Below are positions 45,819 to 57,948 of a stretch of DNA of 64,000 nt, piece by piece. This DNA is from Oscheius dolichura (lineage: Eukaryota > Nematoda > Chromadorea > Rhabditida > Rhabditidae): NCBI GenBank assembly GCA_932521035.1, contig OW051497.1, positions 11,408,001 to 11,472,000 of the forward strand, given 5' to 3'. The translations under genes were made by a program, and so were the position numbers. The stretch's first letter is position 1; every line of letters begins with the position of its first letter. The notes under the pieces were generated by a model that was not told the origin of the DNA, did not search any database, and saw only the letters and a program-made list of their open reading frames with translations.

Positions 45819-48800
45819 ATGCGACCGGGTGACCCATCAAATGGGGAATCCTTTGCTACGATCACAGCGGCCTCTCCCAGTTCTGTCCGACAATCTGATG
45901 CGAGAGATGCTTTACATAGAAGCGGCCCTTTTCCTTCATCTTCCCGACGGATGCAACCACAGCAAAGCGATGTAGGATGTTCTCAATCCGTCCACCAGCG
46001 ACCTCCACTAACCCGAGGGCAGAGCCAGTTCGTTTTTCTTTACTTTAGCTTGCTATTTTGAATATTTTAGAATCCAACAGGCCATAGCAAGTTCCGCCAA
46101 ATTTGTTGGGATTCCTTATGCCGAAAGAACACCAGATCTGTGAGTACAACTCATCCGTATTTTGACGTACATTATTTAGATCGGAATGGGATAGCAGGCG
46201 ACTGAGATTCCTCAACAAGAGGTACAAATTGAAAGACACTGCTGTGAAGACCGTTCAACAACCTCAACATGAAATTGCCGATTCTGGACCTGCTTCCTAT
46301 ACACCTGTCGCGTTAGAAACACCTTCAGCAGATCAGGTTTGACTTTCGTAATATGTTTACAGTACGTCCTTTGCAGCGATTCAGTACAGCCGGGACTTCG
46401 GTACTTGTGCGGACCGCCTCGCAAGAGTCGCGTCCACCACCTCGACTGGAGAAAAAAGATTCTGTAGCTAAAGTTGTGTATAACGCTTTTTCTTCCATTA
46501 TCAAACGGTAAGAGCTTCTAATTTTGGAAGACCTAATGTATACAGAGGTACAATATCAAGACCGAAACCTCGGAACCAGCCACTATCCCAAAGAAGCAGT
46601 TTCGACACAGCTGATCTAGATGAAATGTCGTTACCACCTGTTATGCACTCTCCAGGAATTGAAACTGTCCCAGAGGAGCTGTCAGAAGTTACGGAAGAGG
46701 AAGAAATGGAGAAACCAAAAATAGAGGTAGCCATTCTTGCTCATATTTAAATATATAATTTCTCAAGGAGCCGATAGTAGAGCCAGAAGGAGACTGGGTT
46801 GAGCTGACTGATCTGTCGAGGCCTACGAATCTTTCCACCGGCACCCGGCCACTGGTCAGTGTTTTTTATTTCCTAACCAGCGTTGCCATAATACTTTAGC
46901 TCGGTTCTCGCAGACGCTTCAGAGGGTTTGAATCCCTGCCGACTTTATATGACGATGAAGGGAATCCCATTCCCAGACCGAGGCATTGCTTTGCTCAACT
47001 AAAGGTGTCGTCTGGGCCCCCTTTAGTAAGACCTGTCTTGCCGTCTCCCCCTCTTTACCTCTACTGTCAAAACTTTCCCTAATATGGCGCAAAATTTAAC
47101 CCAAAATATACACTGGCTATCTTAATTTGAATATTATAGGATGAAGAGGATGATGGGCATAAACCGGCATCGAGGAAAAGTCAATCTTGGGCAGCTGAGG
47201 CAGGCGAATTCTTATATTTATTTTATTATTTTTTGTAGTCCCGAAAAAGGGGAGAAGCCAGTGTACCTTTAACAAAAGAAGAATTTCTAGTTGGTGTGCA
47301 AGATAGTCAGTTTCGAACACACGTACCCGTTCCATTTGGACCAGGTAAATATTACTGCGATATGGTTTAGTTCACACCACAGCTTGTGAATGTATCCACG
47401 CATGTATTGTTTGATTGTTTATTGTTGTGTTGTAGACTTTGGTTCTCCATATATACACGGGCCGCCTCAAAAAGTTTCTCTTGCACCTCAGCAACCGACA
47501 GACGACAGCCGAGAACCAGACCGTGCTTCGCCTTTCAGAAATTTTGGTCAAGATATTCAACGGAAAGTGACGCTGACAAAACAACCGGCTGTCGACCTTT
47601 CTGAGGAGGCATTTGGAAATAAAATATTGGAAATAATTGCTGAAGGAGTTGTTCCAAGAAGACAGCGAAGATACAGAGGAGTTGGACCCATTGGCAGAAT
47701 GTTTAACCATAACTTGGAAGAACCGGAAGTGAAGAAACTCAAGCCACAGCTACAACAATTGTTAGAAAGGGGAGAAGATCACAGGTTCGATTTATTAGAT
47801 TCTATAGTTTATGCAATTTATTCCAGACCTTTCTTCACCTATTGGGTCACTACAGTTCAAGTCCTGGTGTGTATCATCTCGCTCTGTTTCTACGGCTTTG
47901 GCCCATTTAATTTTTTCGAGCGGGTTGAAAGAATTGTACGTTTCAATGTTATTCTATTCAAGGACTTTATTAGGACGAAGTGCTAGACGTTTCTTTGGCT
48001 TCACGGAGGGTTAGCTACTTCGAACCAACAAACATTTGGCTAGGACCGAGGTTTGCCGATCTAGTGCGGCTAGGAGCAAAATATTCTCCCTGTATGCGAA
48101 GAGAAAGAGGAATATGGAATGAGATTGACATGGAAAGAAAGAAGGAGAACCATACAGGATGCTGTATCTTCAACGACAGGACAGGATGCTACCAAACCAG
48201 TGAAAACGGATGCCCGGTAAGATCTATGTTCAATTATTGATAAATGTTTCAGAGAACGTTAGCAACTTGGGTGAAATGGAGCAAACCGAGGAGCAAACTA
48301 ACAAGAACAATGTCAGATTCCCATCTGCTTCGTAATAATCACACGAAGCTTACCATCTTTAATACGATACCGCACCACCGACAGGCAGGGGCCGTTTGTG
48401 GACAGGATCCTGACTTCTGCATACTGCCACGATCTGTAAAACTGCGAGAATGGGAGGACGATCTCACAAAATGGCCGATTTGTAAAGAGACAAGGACTGA
48501 GGGTGTCCTCCCTCCTCATATGACATGCCAGGTCTGTTTTCTACAATATATCTTTTTTATACAGCGGGTTTAGGTCACCGGTCGTCCATGTTGCATCCAA
48601 ATGCAGGGACTCTGCCGTATTACCACTAAAGAATACTGCGAATTCGTCCAAGGATACTACCACTTGAATGCAACCTTGTGCAGCCAGGTTGACTGTTTCG
48701 GAGACATTTGTGGAATGCTGCCATTTGTAAATAAAGACCACCCGAATCAGTTCTACCGCCTATTTACTTCTTTATTCATCCATGCCGGGTAACAGATTTA

Positions 48801-49602
48801 TTTTTACCTTTTCTAAATGTTTTTTCCCAGACTCGTCCACCTCATCATCACAATTGTGGTCCACAAAATGTTCATGTTAGATCTTGAAGCCCTGATCGGA
48901 TGGAAACGAATGGCAATTGTATACCTTGGCTCTGGAATTGGAGGAAACCTTGCTTCAGCAATATTCGTCCCCTACAATGTAAGGCTCCTAATTGTTTATT
49001 TGATTATTTATCCTTTCTTCAGCCAGAAGTTGGCCCATCCGGTTCTCAACTCGGAATTTTGGCAGCAATGATAGTGGATGTTGCCCATCATCGAAAGTTC
49101 ATCTTTCGCTACCACTATGCGATCCTGGAGCACCTTGCAATCGTGTTTCTCTTGCTGCTCAGTGGAACAGTTCCATATGTCGACAACTGGGCTCATATTT
49201 TCGGATTCATTTTTGGATTTTTGATTACGCTGAGTAAGTGAAAATATTTATACATTTTCTTTATTCTTTCAGTCGTGTTTCCTTACATCGATTTGGCTAA
49301 CGAAGACACTTTATCGGCGACGCTGGAGGATTTAACAAAATTGCCTAATCAAAGAAAATTGTTGGTTCGAAGACGAACGGTTAGTTCGTCCGTTTATTCT
49401 TTCTTATAATATTTTCCAGCTGTTGGTAATGGCTTCGTCAATTGCTGTTGTCTGCTTATTCTTACTTCTTGGCTACATCTACTTCAGCAACGCTGAGATT
49501 AACTGTCCCATATGCCAATATTTCAATTGTATTAATTATTCCCTAACTGATCACTATTGCGATAATAAGGGCCTGGAGCTCAGCCATTGGTTACCCATCT
49601 AA
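45819..49602 (+). CDS. iRhom (inactive rhomboid family) membrane protein
   Basis: The start at 45819 follows a TTTCTTCCAG acceptor. A long Ser/Arg/Pro-rich cytoplasmic N-terminus spans several exons, with [13 protein letters not shown] and [17 protein letters not shown] first membrane segment follows an exon with [20 protein letters not shown]. The large lumenal iRhom-homology region is Cys-rich ([50 protein letters not shown]). The rhomboid core has [78 protein letters not shown], and a Cys-rich tail [11 protein letters not shown] ending HWLPI-TAA (49600). The Pro before the Ser position (GPSG) and the long lumenal domain are iRhom hallmarks. Family members control ER export and maturation of ADAM17-type proteases and EGF-receptor ligands. 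AAATAAATTG follows at about 49797. Confidence 0.9.
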
Positions 49603-49875
49603 GTTTTAATTGAGAGCTTTTTTTGTTATATATTTCTAAGTGCATTATACATTTTATCAGAGAATCTCCTTCCGAATACTTATTTGAACTGTATCGCCTT
49701 TCAGGTTGTGATTACTTACATGTAGAAATTGTGCCTTTGTCATAGATTTTTTATTGCTCATATGTGATTTCAAAGTGTGATACCCTCAAAGTCAAAGAAA
49801 TAAATTGTGATTAAGAAATTGAGCTAGGGTAATGTAACCGTATACTTAGAAAGATAAAATGGTGAGAAAGAACGA

Positions 49876-50450
49876 TTAGGCCTTGAAAATACCCAGAAAG
49901 GAGAGGATATACTTACCGATCTCAGATCGGCGCTTGTTCTTCAGCTCCAGCGGAACGGTGTCGTCGATACCAAGCTGACGCTTTCTCTCCGAGTGAGGGA
50001 GGACGCTCATCTGGCAGGCGCACTTCAAAGCCAGGACATGCAGAAACCCATACGCGCCCAACATCCTAGCAGCCTAATTTATATTTAACAGAAATTCAAA
50101 TATCAAATCGTACCATGGCATACTGTCCAACTTGAGAGATCGGAATATTCATGAAGTTTTCTTCTGCAGGGGTATAGCTGAAGTATAGAGCGGTTGCTCG
50201 TTTCGGGAGTTCTCCCCTGGCCACTTTTTCCAGATATCGACACACGTGAACCAGAAAGCGCGTAGGAGATCCGAATGTAATCGGTTGCATCTGATCGAGC
50301 ATATTACGGGGAAGCTGAAGCGGTTATTTAAATAGGCTAATCCTCCAAATTTACCTCAATAATGGACCTGAGAACAGGACTTTGGCGGCAAGCATCGATA
50401 TGGATTGCGATTACGTTCTCCTCAGAAGAAATAATGGTCAGCTGGGTCAT
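49876..50450 (-). CDS. SKP1-related protein, divergent (copy 1)
   Basis: The start ATG 50450 (MTQLTIISSEENVIAIHIDA) follows a CCGTTTAG acceptor. SKP1-like order: short BTB/POZ-type N-terminus (LTIISSEENVIAIHIDACRQ, then SPVLRSIIE), middle exon PITFGSPTRFLVHVCRYLEK, and an exon with AARMLGAYGFLHVLALKCAC that aligns with the AANYLDIKxLLDLxCK helix of SKP1. It ends in a charged segment (SERKRQLGIDDTVPLELKNK). The canonical C-terminal W-containing helix is poor or missing. A GTAAGT donor at about 49914 may lead to another short exon, so the exact 3' end is uncertain (49876 if unspliced). SKP1 proteins link cullin-1 to F-box receptors; nematodes carry many skr paralogues. Confidence 0.6.
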
Positions 50451-50470
50451 GGGAAGGGGGTCTAAACGGG

Positions 50471-50834
50471 CCAACGTTCTCCCTCGCCGCACTCAAAAAC
50501 TCACCAAATGCGTCCTGCGCTCGAATAATTCGACGTTGCTTATTTTTCTAACGTCTATCTTTTTCAGAATTTTATGGCGGACAAGCTGATATAGGTTATA
50601 TTCCATAAGAATAGGAAATTGCTGAGTTATCGATAGAAACACTATGTTCACCTCAAAAACTCTATTTTGGGTTATATTTCAGCAATTTCCTATTCTTATG
50701 GAATACAACCTATATCAGTTTGTCCGCCATAAAATTCAGAACAAGATAGACATAAAAAAAAATAAGCAACGTCGAATTATTCGAGCGCAGGGCGCATTTG
50801 GTGAGTTTTTCGGTGCGGTGAGGGAGAACGTTGG
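50471..50834. repeat. Inverted repeat with an acceptor-exon-donor unit in each arm
   Basis: Arms are about 50471-50625 and 50679-50834, roughly 155 bp each and 90% or so alike, with a 53-bp spacer. Each arm read outward has an acceptor-like ...CAG, an ATG opening MEYNLYQLVRHKILKKID (left, minus) or MEYNLYQFVRHKIQNKID (right, plus), then a GTGAGT donor. The left arm ends close to the SKP1-like start at 50450. This looks like a head-to-head duplication of a 5' exon. The encoded peptide is not recognised and its frame does not join simply to the SKP1-like exon. Confidence 0.75.
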
Positions 50835-50839
50835 TCTAA

Positions 50840-51393
50840 ACGTTATCAAAACAATGAGAAATTCATGATAAAAGGGATTCTTCGCTCTTCCGCAGGACAA
50901 AGATGGGCGAACTCAGCGCATTATTGACCAGGAAACCGTGTTATCAAATGCTTGGCGTTGCGAAATTATGAGATGCGCTCGTTTGCATATTCTTTTTGCA
51001 GACAGTTGCAACTGGCATATGGGCTATTCACAACGCTCTATTGAACCGGTGGGAAAGCGCTCCTGGTACAAACATCGCAAATGTAGTTAAGCCTCGAAAT
51101 AGTAATGTATTTTATAAGATTGTAACTAAGGGACTCGAAGCAGTATAAAATTCTACAAAGAAGAAGCTCACGTCCGCATGGAAAGTCGTGGGGGCAACCA
51201 TCAGCCATCCTTGCCTGAACACAATGGTCAACTAATATGTGATGAAAGACAAAATTCGCACGATGGTCAACGACAAAAAAACGGTGCAATCATCAACGGA
51301 CACTGCAGCTGAGGAGAGAGAGACGGTTGCGAAACGGGCTTTTATAAACAGACTCAGACCTCAATGCAGATTTACTCGATAACATGCTTGACT
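50840..51393. other. Intergenic region between the two SKP1-like genes
   Basis: No coding exon recognised. Downstream of the inverted repeat and downstream (3') of the SKP1-like gene ending at 51394. Confidence 0.35.
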
Positions 51394-51994
51394 CTATGCT
51401 TTACGGATCCAGTCATAACGCTGACGGAGCTCTTCCTCTTCCTCGGGGGTCAGCTTCTCGTCGGAGTCTACGTCCAAAACCAACGGGGGGAGATCTTCGT
51501 CATCATCATCAGAAGGGTCATTGAAGTAGGCCAGGTACTCTCCAATTGCGGCTTCAAGCTGGCGGAAGCCGAACTCCACCGCGATCTGAACAGACTTAAA
51601 AAAAGAGACATCAGTCGTACCTGGAGCAGTTCGGTGAGGTGGTTGTAGTTGAATTCCTCGGTGATTTCGAACAGCTCACAATCCTCGTCTGTAAGGGCGG
51701 AGGGTTCATAGAAGCCAGCCTGGTTGTACCACTCCGCATCTTCCTCGTGGCTCTCATAGAAAGCGAAGATTTTTTTCATGTGGACGCTACTGATGGGCAG
51801 GATGAACGGCTCATCGAGCTGCCCTCCAATATCCAAAATTGTCTTGAAAGAAGATTAATTTCCTGGTTTTAACTGAAACATACTTCGACCATGTCGGCCA
51901 GCACATAACTGTTCTGGACCGTCGTCATTTTGACGACGGTCATGTACCCGTCTTCAGAGGCAAAGAAGACATGGAGAGGCATTGGAGGGTTCAT
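51394..51994 (-). CDS. SKP1-related protein, divergent (copy 2)
   Basis: The start at 51994 (MNPPMPLHVFFASEDGYMTV) is preceded by a GAGCTATAG acceptor; an in-frame upstream ATG near 52042 is possible. Exon 2 has LDIGGQLDEPFILPISSVHM then KKIFAFYESHEEDAEWYNQA, matching the SKP1 stretch IPLPNV..L.K...WC.HHKDD. It continues ITEEFNYNHLTELLQ, like the LxxLILAANYL helix. Exon 3 has VEFGFRQLEAAIGEYLAYFN, an acidic linker with DDDDED, and the typical end LTPEEEEELRQRYDWIRKA with TAG at 51394. The conserved EEEE-R-W ending makes the family call safer than for copy 1. It would act as a cullin-1/F-box adaptor. The substitution pattern is far from housekeeping SKP1. Confidence 0.78.
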
Positions 51995-53099
51995 CTTGCG
52001 GTTGTGGATCGACCTATAGCTCAATTTTAACAGAGGAATCATTCCGTCTAGACTAAAATGTCATAATGATAGTGCAAAATGGAAAAAAAAGTAAGCATGC
52101 CCAGCGGGAAACGATTGCTTTTCTAAGGGAACATATTTCACCGTAAGAATGGTAATTAGATGCGAGACTGGAAGCAGAGGAGATGAACTGCCCTGTGATA
52201 GATGTCTGTGACACTGAATCACCCGTAACTCCCCATCATCATCGCGTGCATTAGGGAGGCAAAACAACTAGAATTGTATACACGAGACGAAACAATCGAC
52301 CAGAGAGGTACAAAAACCGTTCACACCCGGCTATCACAAACAACGATTGGTCAGAAAGCGAGTGCAGGGCGTAAAAATGACCTGCCCCCTCGTGAGTAAG
52401 GATATTTTTGTCGCCTCTGACGTGTTCCTCGTTCTATATCACAAAAACGGGAGAGGGTGCACAGTTTGTCAGGGACAGGCAGGAGAGGCTAAATGTCAGC
52501 AGACTGGTGCAAATTTAAAAATCCGAAATGTTAGCTTATGGCAGAAGGGCAAGAACTGAATATTTTTATCAAAACTTTTGCTTCCCTGTCGAGATGTTAC
52601 TGACCAGAGGTAGATATGCATTTTTCTCAGTGAATGGAACATTAGGCAGCTTTGGAAGAGAAAAAAAACGCGGTCTTCCCTGGGGAACCTGACAATCCTC
52701 TAGAGGTTCCTCCCCTCAGGTTCTAAGTGATCAGATAACTGAAACAAGGATTCTTTGGGAAATGAGCTATAAACTAAACCATTAAAACTTGCATTAGGAG
52801 GCTGCTTTTCTTAGCCGCGTGAACATCAATCAAGATCTTCTCAGCATTCTCAGCTGCTATGGTGAGGTTTATCGCTTTGCGAGGCTGCTGAGAAGATAGC
52901 TTCTTTTAAAGGGAAACGGCCAACATAACTTGTGAAACGTATCATTCCTGACCTTTTCAAACGTCTCTTTTCCCGGGAAAAGACAATAGAACATAAATGC
53001 TTTATTAAACTCGTCGAGTTAAGATACAAATGACATAAATTAACCGGCTCAGAATTGTCCTGAGTTGAGAAATATATTAAACGATATGTTTTGTCGAAG
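51995..53099. other. Intergenic region and 3' end of the BRICHOS gene
   Basis: No separate gene supported. An AATAAA signal on the minus strand (TTTATT at about 53000-53005) fits the 3'UTR of the upstream BRICHOS gene. A minus-strand frame from 53179 opens with a hydrophobic stretch but overlaps the better-supported last exon of the BRICHOS gene in another frame. Confidence 0.4.
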
Positions 53100-55990
53100 T
53101 TAGCGGGGGTTACCGACCCAAGGGCCGTTTGGAGGGAAATTATGAACATCAGAAGGATAAGGGCTATTAACTGGCCCATATCGAGAAAGTTCCGTCCCAG
53201 CTAGATTCTAAAAACGCAGATTTAATTCATGTTTGCCCTAACAACAAGGTTCGGGGTGTATCCGGATCCGGAATTCAGATCGCCGGTCGGTACCAGTTGA
53301 CCGGTATTCGTGTACCTCTGAAATATGTCTGCTATTGATATACATTAATAAGTCTTACAGTACTAGCCGGCACTCTTACAACATCGCCACTGTAGGCGGA
53401 AGATCCAGTTCCAATACCGTTGTAGTTTTGAGGAAGGGCTGCTCCAGCAACGGCCGGTCCACCAAGAGTGTTCTGACCCACAGTTGTGTAGGGAACGTTT
53501 TCTCCAATCCTGTAGGGGCTGCTTTGGGTGATCGAGTTGATTAGTCCCGTATTTTGTTGGTTAGTCGGGATATATCCTCCGGTGCTGAAGTCGGGTATAC
53601 TTTTTGGCTATAATAAGACCTACTTTTGACTGTTAACGCCATTTAACTGGCCGTTTCCATTGTACTGCCCATTTCCATTTAGCTGACCATTTCCATTGTA
53701 CTGCCCATTTCCATTTAGCTGTCCATTTCCATATCGAGATTGCTCAATGCTGGACTGGCCAACTTGGGTAGCACCAGAAGGACCGTATCCACTGATGCCT
53801 TGAGTGTACCCATTCAAATTAGCATTGTTTGGATTGCTTCCGCTTCCCAAGCCGTAGGGATTGGTCTGACTGTTGGAAGAGGCAGCTAGTCCATTTGGTG
53901 AGGGGAAGTTAGGCATCTGCCCATTAATACCCTGTTGACCATTGGTGTTCGGTCCCTAAGCAAGAGTTAATTTATTAAAAAGTAGAAACCGTTTGGTATA
54001 CTGTATTGGTGTTTCCATTCACTCCATTGAGGTTGACAACGCCTGAAACAGCGTCAGTGGCCGATTGAAGTCCGGATCGGATTCCGTTGTAAGCTTGGTT
54101 TGCAGCGTTGTTCACTCCAGAATAAGCTTGATTGGCAACATTGCCTAATCCGGTATAAGCCTGGTTTGCTGCGTTGTTCACAGTGTTCATCGCGTTGCCA
54201 TACAGACCGGGCTGGCCTTGGTTATTCCTGACAGAGTGGGTTAAACAATCCTAGATGAACCTACCCGAAGACGGTATTAGACACTCCTTGAGCAGTATTT
54301 TGGAAAGCTCCAGGGATGTTACCCATGTTACTCATAAACTGTCCCGTCTGATTGGCAACATTCTGCATTCCACCTCCTGAATGAAGCGCTATGTTTGCTT
54401 GTAAATATGCATACGGGGAACGGACAGAGGTATCCATTTACTTTCGCCGTTGGGTCCTCCGTACGTCGGGTTCAAATGCATTCGATTGCGGTAGTATGTT
54501 TCGAAGTCGCGTTGGTTCTAAACGATTACTGTAAGCATAAAAGAATAAAGGAGAACCTGTTCGATCGAGTTGGCTTGAGCATATGATCGCCATTCGGGAA
54601 CGAAGAGATAGAAACAATCCCTTCTCATTATATTCAGGAATTTGGTGCTACCACTGCCCTCTATTCCATAGTCAGGCAAACAGAAATCAAAGCAGTCCGT
54701 GCACTTTCGGTTTCTTTGGTCAGGAGCTTGGGTCAATTGAATCCATCGGGCTCCTTGACACTCGGGCATATTTGTGTTGTTACCGGCAACAGGAGGGCCC
54801 ATCATCGGCTGAGGCAGCCACATCCAGGACTCTTGCCATCCAGTGGACATCGAATTATGCTAGATAGAATTGCATACCATATTAAAATGGTCTAACCGAT
54901 TTGGAAGCTGCTGCAGCTTTCCTCATGTCATTGGCATTCGGGATGTTTCCTCTGTCCAAAGGTAGAACGAAACATGCCAAGTTCCTTCCGTTGCCCTTGA
55001 GAGATTCGTCAACAACCACAACGTTATTCTAAAAGGAAAGTATCTGCTTTACAAGAGCATAAATACCTGGTCGAAATTGTAATAACTGATGTAGCTTCCT
55101 TTGAAGGGGAACCCTCCTTGCAGTTGAAGTCTCACCTAAATTAGAAAATCATTCCTTGAACAAACTTTTGTCAGCTTACCTGATTGCCTTTTCCAGACAT
55201 TTGGACACTGCTCGATTGATTCTGTGTCCCTCTAACGCTCTCAGGTGGATACCAGTTCATAGATAGTTTCTAAACTTCTTAGTGTATCTGATAACATGAA
55301 ATTCTCACATCAGGAGGAGGAAGAACGTGAGTAAGGACGATGGCTACAATAGCTGCTACAATAGCTACTACGACAATGAGGAAGCAGCACAAAAGAACCA
55401 TAGGTTTACAACATCTGAACTGTCATATTATCTACATTCTACTCATAGTTTACCGTTGCTTCCATTCCTGTAGTCGGTTCCGCTTCGTTCGAATAATCGG
55501 TGTTTTAGGAGGAATAGAAGACCCCGGCATTGGTGACATTGCCACCGAGGGAGCTTTCGAAGGTCCTCGTGAAGCGGTTGGCAGTGAGCCTGCTGGTCTA
55601 ATATGCAGTTGGGAAGGGTCGGCTAACACGGGTAGAGACCCCCGGGGCTAAATTTACATAGTTTACCCACAAATGGAATGGTACTTACCACGTATTGCCT
55701 ATAAATATCGGTCGTTTGGAAGTCGGAAGCGACGGAATTAGCTGAAGATAGAGGCTAAAATATATGGAAAAGTGAATAAGCCATTCGTTAGTTGTACCGC
55801 TTGCTTGAAGGGTGTCGTTACTTTCGGGTAGCAGTTAACTTTGTGCTTGTTGAGGTTTTCGTCGGATTCCACCAGATTCGTCCAACTGTTTCGTCTTTTC
55901 ATTAGTCCAGCTGAAAAAATGGAACCTTTCTTTTATGTTATGGCCCATACCGGAGCTTGAAGAGTATTGACTCCACGTGTCGGTATCCAT
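53100..55990 (-). CDS. Type II membrane protein with a BRICHOS-type domain and Asn/Gly-rich tail
   Basis: The start ATG 55990 (MDTDTWSQYSSSSGMGHNIK) begins a Ser/Pro-rich cytoplasmic part (PRGSLPVLADPSQLHIRPAG, KTPIIRTKRNRLQEWKQ). Then comes CCKPMVLLCC with one membrane segment FLIVVVAIVAAIVAIVLTHV. Lumenal exons carry VRLQLQGGFPFKGSYISYYN, VVVVDESLKGNGRNLACFVL and PLDRGNIPNANDMRKAAAAS, the strand pattern and Cys of BRICHOS domains. A Cys-rich block (RKCTDCFDFCLPDYGIEG) follows. The C-terminus is low-complexity: NQAY-x-G repeats (53990-54190), then NGNGQLNGNGQYNG repeats (53635-53730). A final Asn/Pro-rich exon begins NLAGTELSRYGPVNSPYPSD and ends at TAA 53100. BRICHOS acts as an intramolecular chaperone for aggregation-prone segments, which would suit this tail. 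Exon joins near the 3' end are tentative. Confidence 0.65.
53630..53740 (-). repeat. Tandem coding repeat NGNGQ(L/Y)
   Basis: About four copies of a 36-nt unit, each CCATTTCCATT-TAGCTG or GTACTGC type on the plus strand, encode alternating NGQLNGNGQYNGNG. The units are close to identical at DNA level, so copy number may vary between individuals. Confidence 0.8.
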
Positions 55991-57914
55991 GATTACGGTG
56001 CTTCGATAGCTGGGAGGTGGAACTGAATAATTGCCATGCCTTTTAGTGGTTAGTATCACTTACCCCCTAAATTCTTTGGCTCGTGATCTAAGGCGGTTAA
56101 GCCGTGCCGGCTCATCCTTGCACACTTTTTGTTCTTATTATTGTTGTGCGCAACAGGAAGCTTGACTGCGTGGCTGAAACAAGTTTATTTGCTATGGAGA
56201 GGCTAGTCTGAAAACACAAAAGGAGCAAACGAATGACCGACAGGGTTCCGACACACTCACTCGCTCACTAGCGGCACATGCGCGAGAAGGAATGGTCAAC
56301 GCGGGCGGGCTTCATAAGCAGCTTAAAGCAAATTTGACCGGGGAATGTGTATCAGAGATGAACATCAAGATTTGAGGGAATCTGTTGGCTCGAAGAGAAC
56401 GGCTATTGTCAACGGTCACTGAGGAGGTTTCGTGTTTGTTTGTGTACTCCAGCTGCACTCAGCATAACACGTCCGACCGTGTTCTCGACATGGCTAAGGA
56501 AGGTAAAAAAAATGCGAGAATTTCGAGACACAGACACTGCTCACAAGAAAAGAAACGAAAACTGAAACGAGAGCGAGAGAAAGAGCCATCACGCTTCAAG
56601 ATCTCTGGTTCTGTTTTCGTTATGACGATCCCGGGCTTCTTAACAGATCGGGGCCGTTCGAGCCAAGGAATACAGGTCCCGCTCCCCTTTTTGCTCAAGA
56701 GGGAACAGAGAGATCTGTGAGGTCAAAAATTTCCAAGGGGAATCCCTCTTCATATAACGGGAAAGACGCTGGTCTGGCGGAACAGGCGGAGGATGGCATT
56801 CAGATTGACTAAATGTCATTCACCTTCGCCGTTCTGTCCACCACAAAGACTCTACAGAAGTATTCAATTTTGTCCAAATAGAGGAATTTGCATTACCGTT
56901 GAACAGGGAAGAACTCTGCAGAGAACTGCTGGTTCTAAAAGTTAAACGTCGGTTCTGTACAAAGACAAGGAAAATGGTCATCGTGGCATCAATTAATAGA
57001 AAAAGAATGGATTACTGATAGATGGGTAGAATGTTATATAAGCGCTGGCAGCAGGTGACCGCAGGTAGTCAATTGTATACTGACCGCAGACCCCATATGC
57101 AAATATTTGGGGGAGGCAAGGCTGGCCGAGGGAGGCTTCCGCGCATTCGGCTCGAGAGCGTTAGATTAAGACAGGAGACGGTGTCGTACAGTCGAGTCAA
57201 ACGACGGGATTATTACCAATATTAATTAATGCCCACGGGTCGGTTGCACGGCTCTTTTGGTATCACTTTTGGTGCAGTCACGCTAGACGCCCCCGTACAG
57301 CTGACAGAAGGTAGGTACGCTAGTGGGAGCACCTTCTGTTTCGGCATATTGATCAAAGATCAAACATGTGAAAGGAGCGGCATTGTCACGACTTAATAAA
57401 CTTCAGAGGAGAACACTCTGGGCAACAGGAAGCATAAAAGTAGATGCTGTTGGGGAGGGTAAATATTTAACTTGGCTTCCAAGTAACAATTCGATCTCAC
57501 ATGCTATCCCTGGTGTTCCTCGACAACAACAGTGCCACCAATTGTTGAAATAAGGTAAACTAGTAACAAGACCTTTCTATACTGATTATTCACAGTGAAA
57601 AATAACAAACACTTGCTTGCTCTACTGTTGAGTAACCTAGGCAGTAACTTTTCTTTTTCCTTTTCTGAAGTCGAAAATAATCAACCCTAAAAAAGCCAAA
57701 ATAATCCAGCTATAGAGAAACAGATAATACCCCTCCTGTGGTGAATGCGGCACGCAGATGTTCTCCTTATAATGAGAACAAGTAAAATAAAACCTCGTCA
57801 AATGAGCAGTAATGTGAAGGATGGATTACCATCTGCGCATTTACCAACCCCCGGTACTGCAGTGTAGCCCCAACTGAAGAATCTACTCCAGCTCCAGCTC
57901 TTTTTCTGAGCACT

Positions 57915-57948
<34 letters not shown>

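Noticed and set aside
52850-53179. Minus-strand open frame starting MGQLIALILLMFIISLQTAL with a KRRLKR site, like a secreted propeptide
   Set aside because: The same DNA in another frame gives an Asn/Pro-rich exon (NLAGTELSRYGPVNS) that continues the BRICHOS gene through a plausible 35-nt intron. The AATAAA signal lies inside the supposed propeptide. The signal-peptide look is probably a frame shadow.
53630-53740. Regular repeats considered as a CRISPR-like array
   Set aside because: Repeats are coding (NGNGQ), have no unique spacers, and the genome is eukaryotic.
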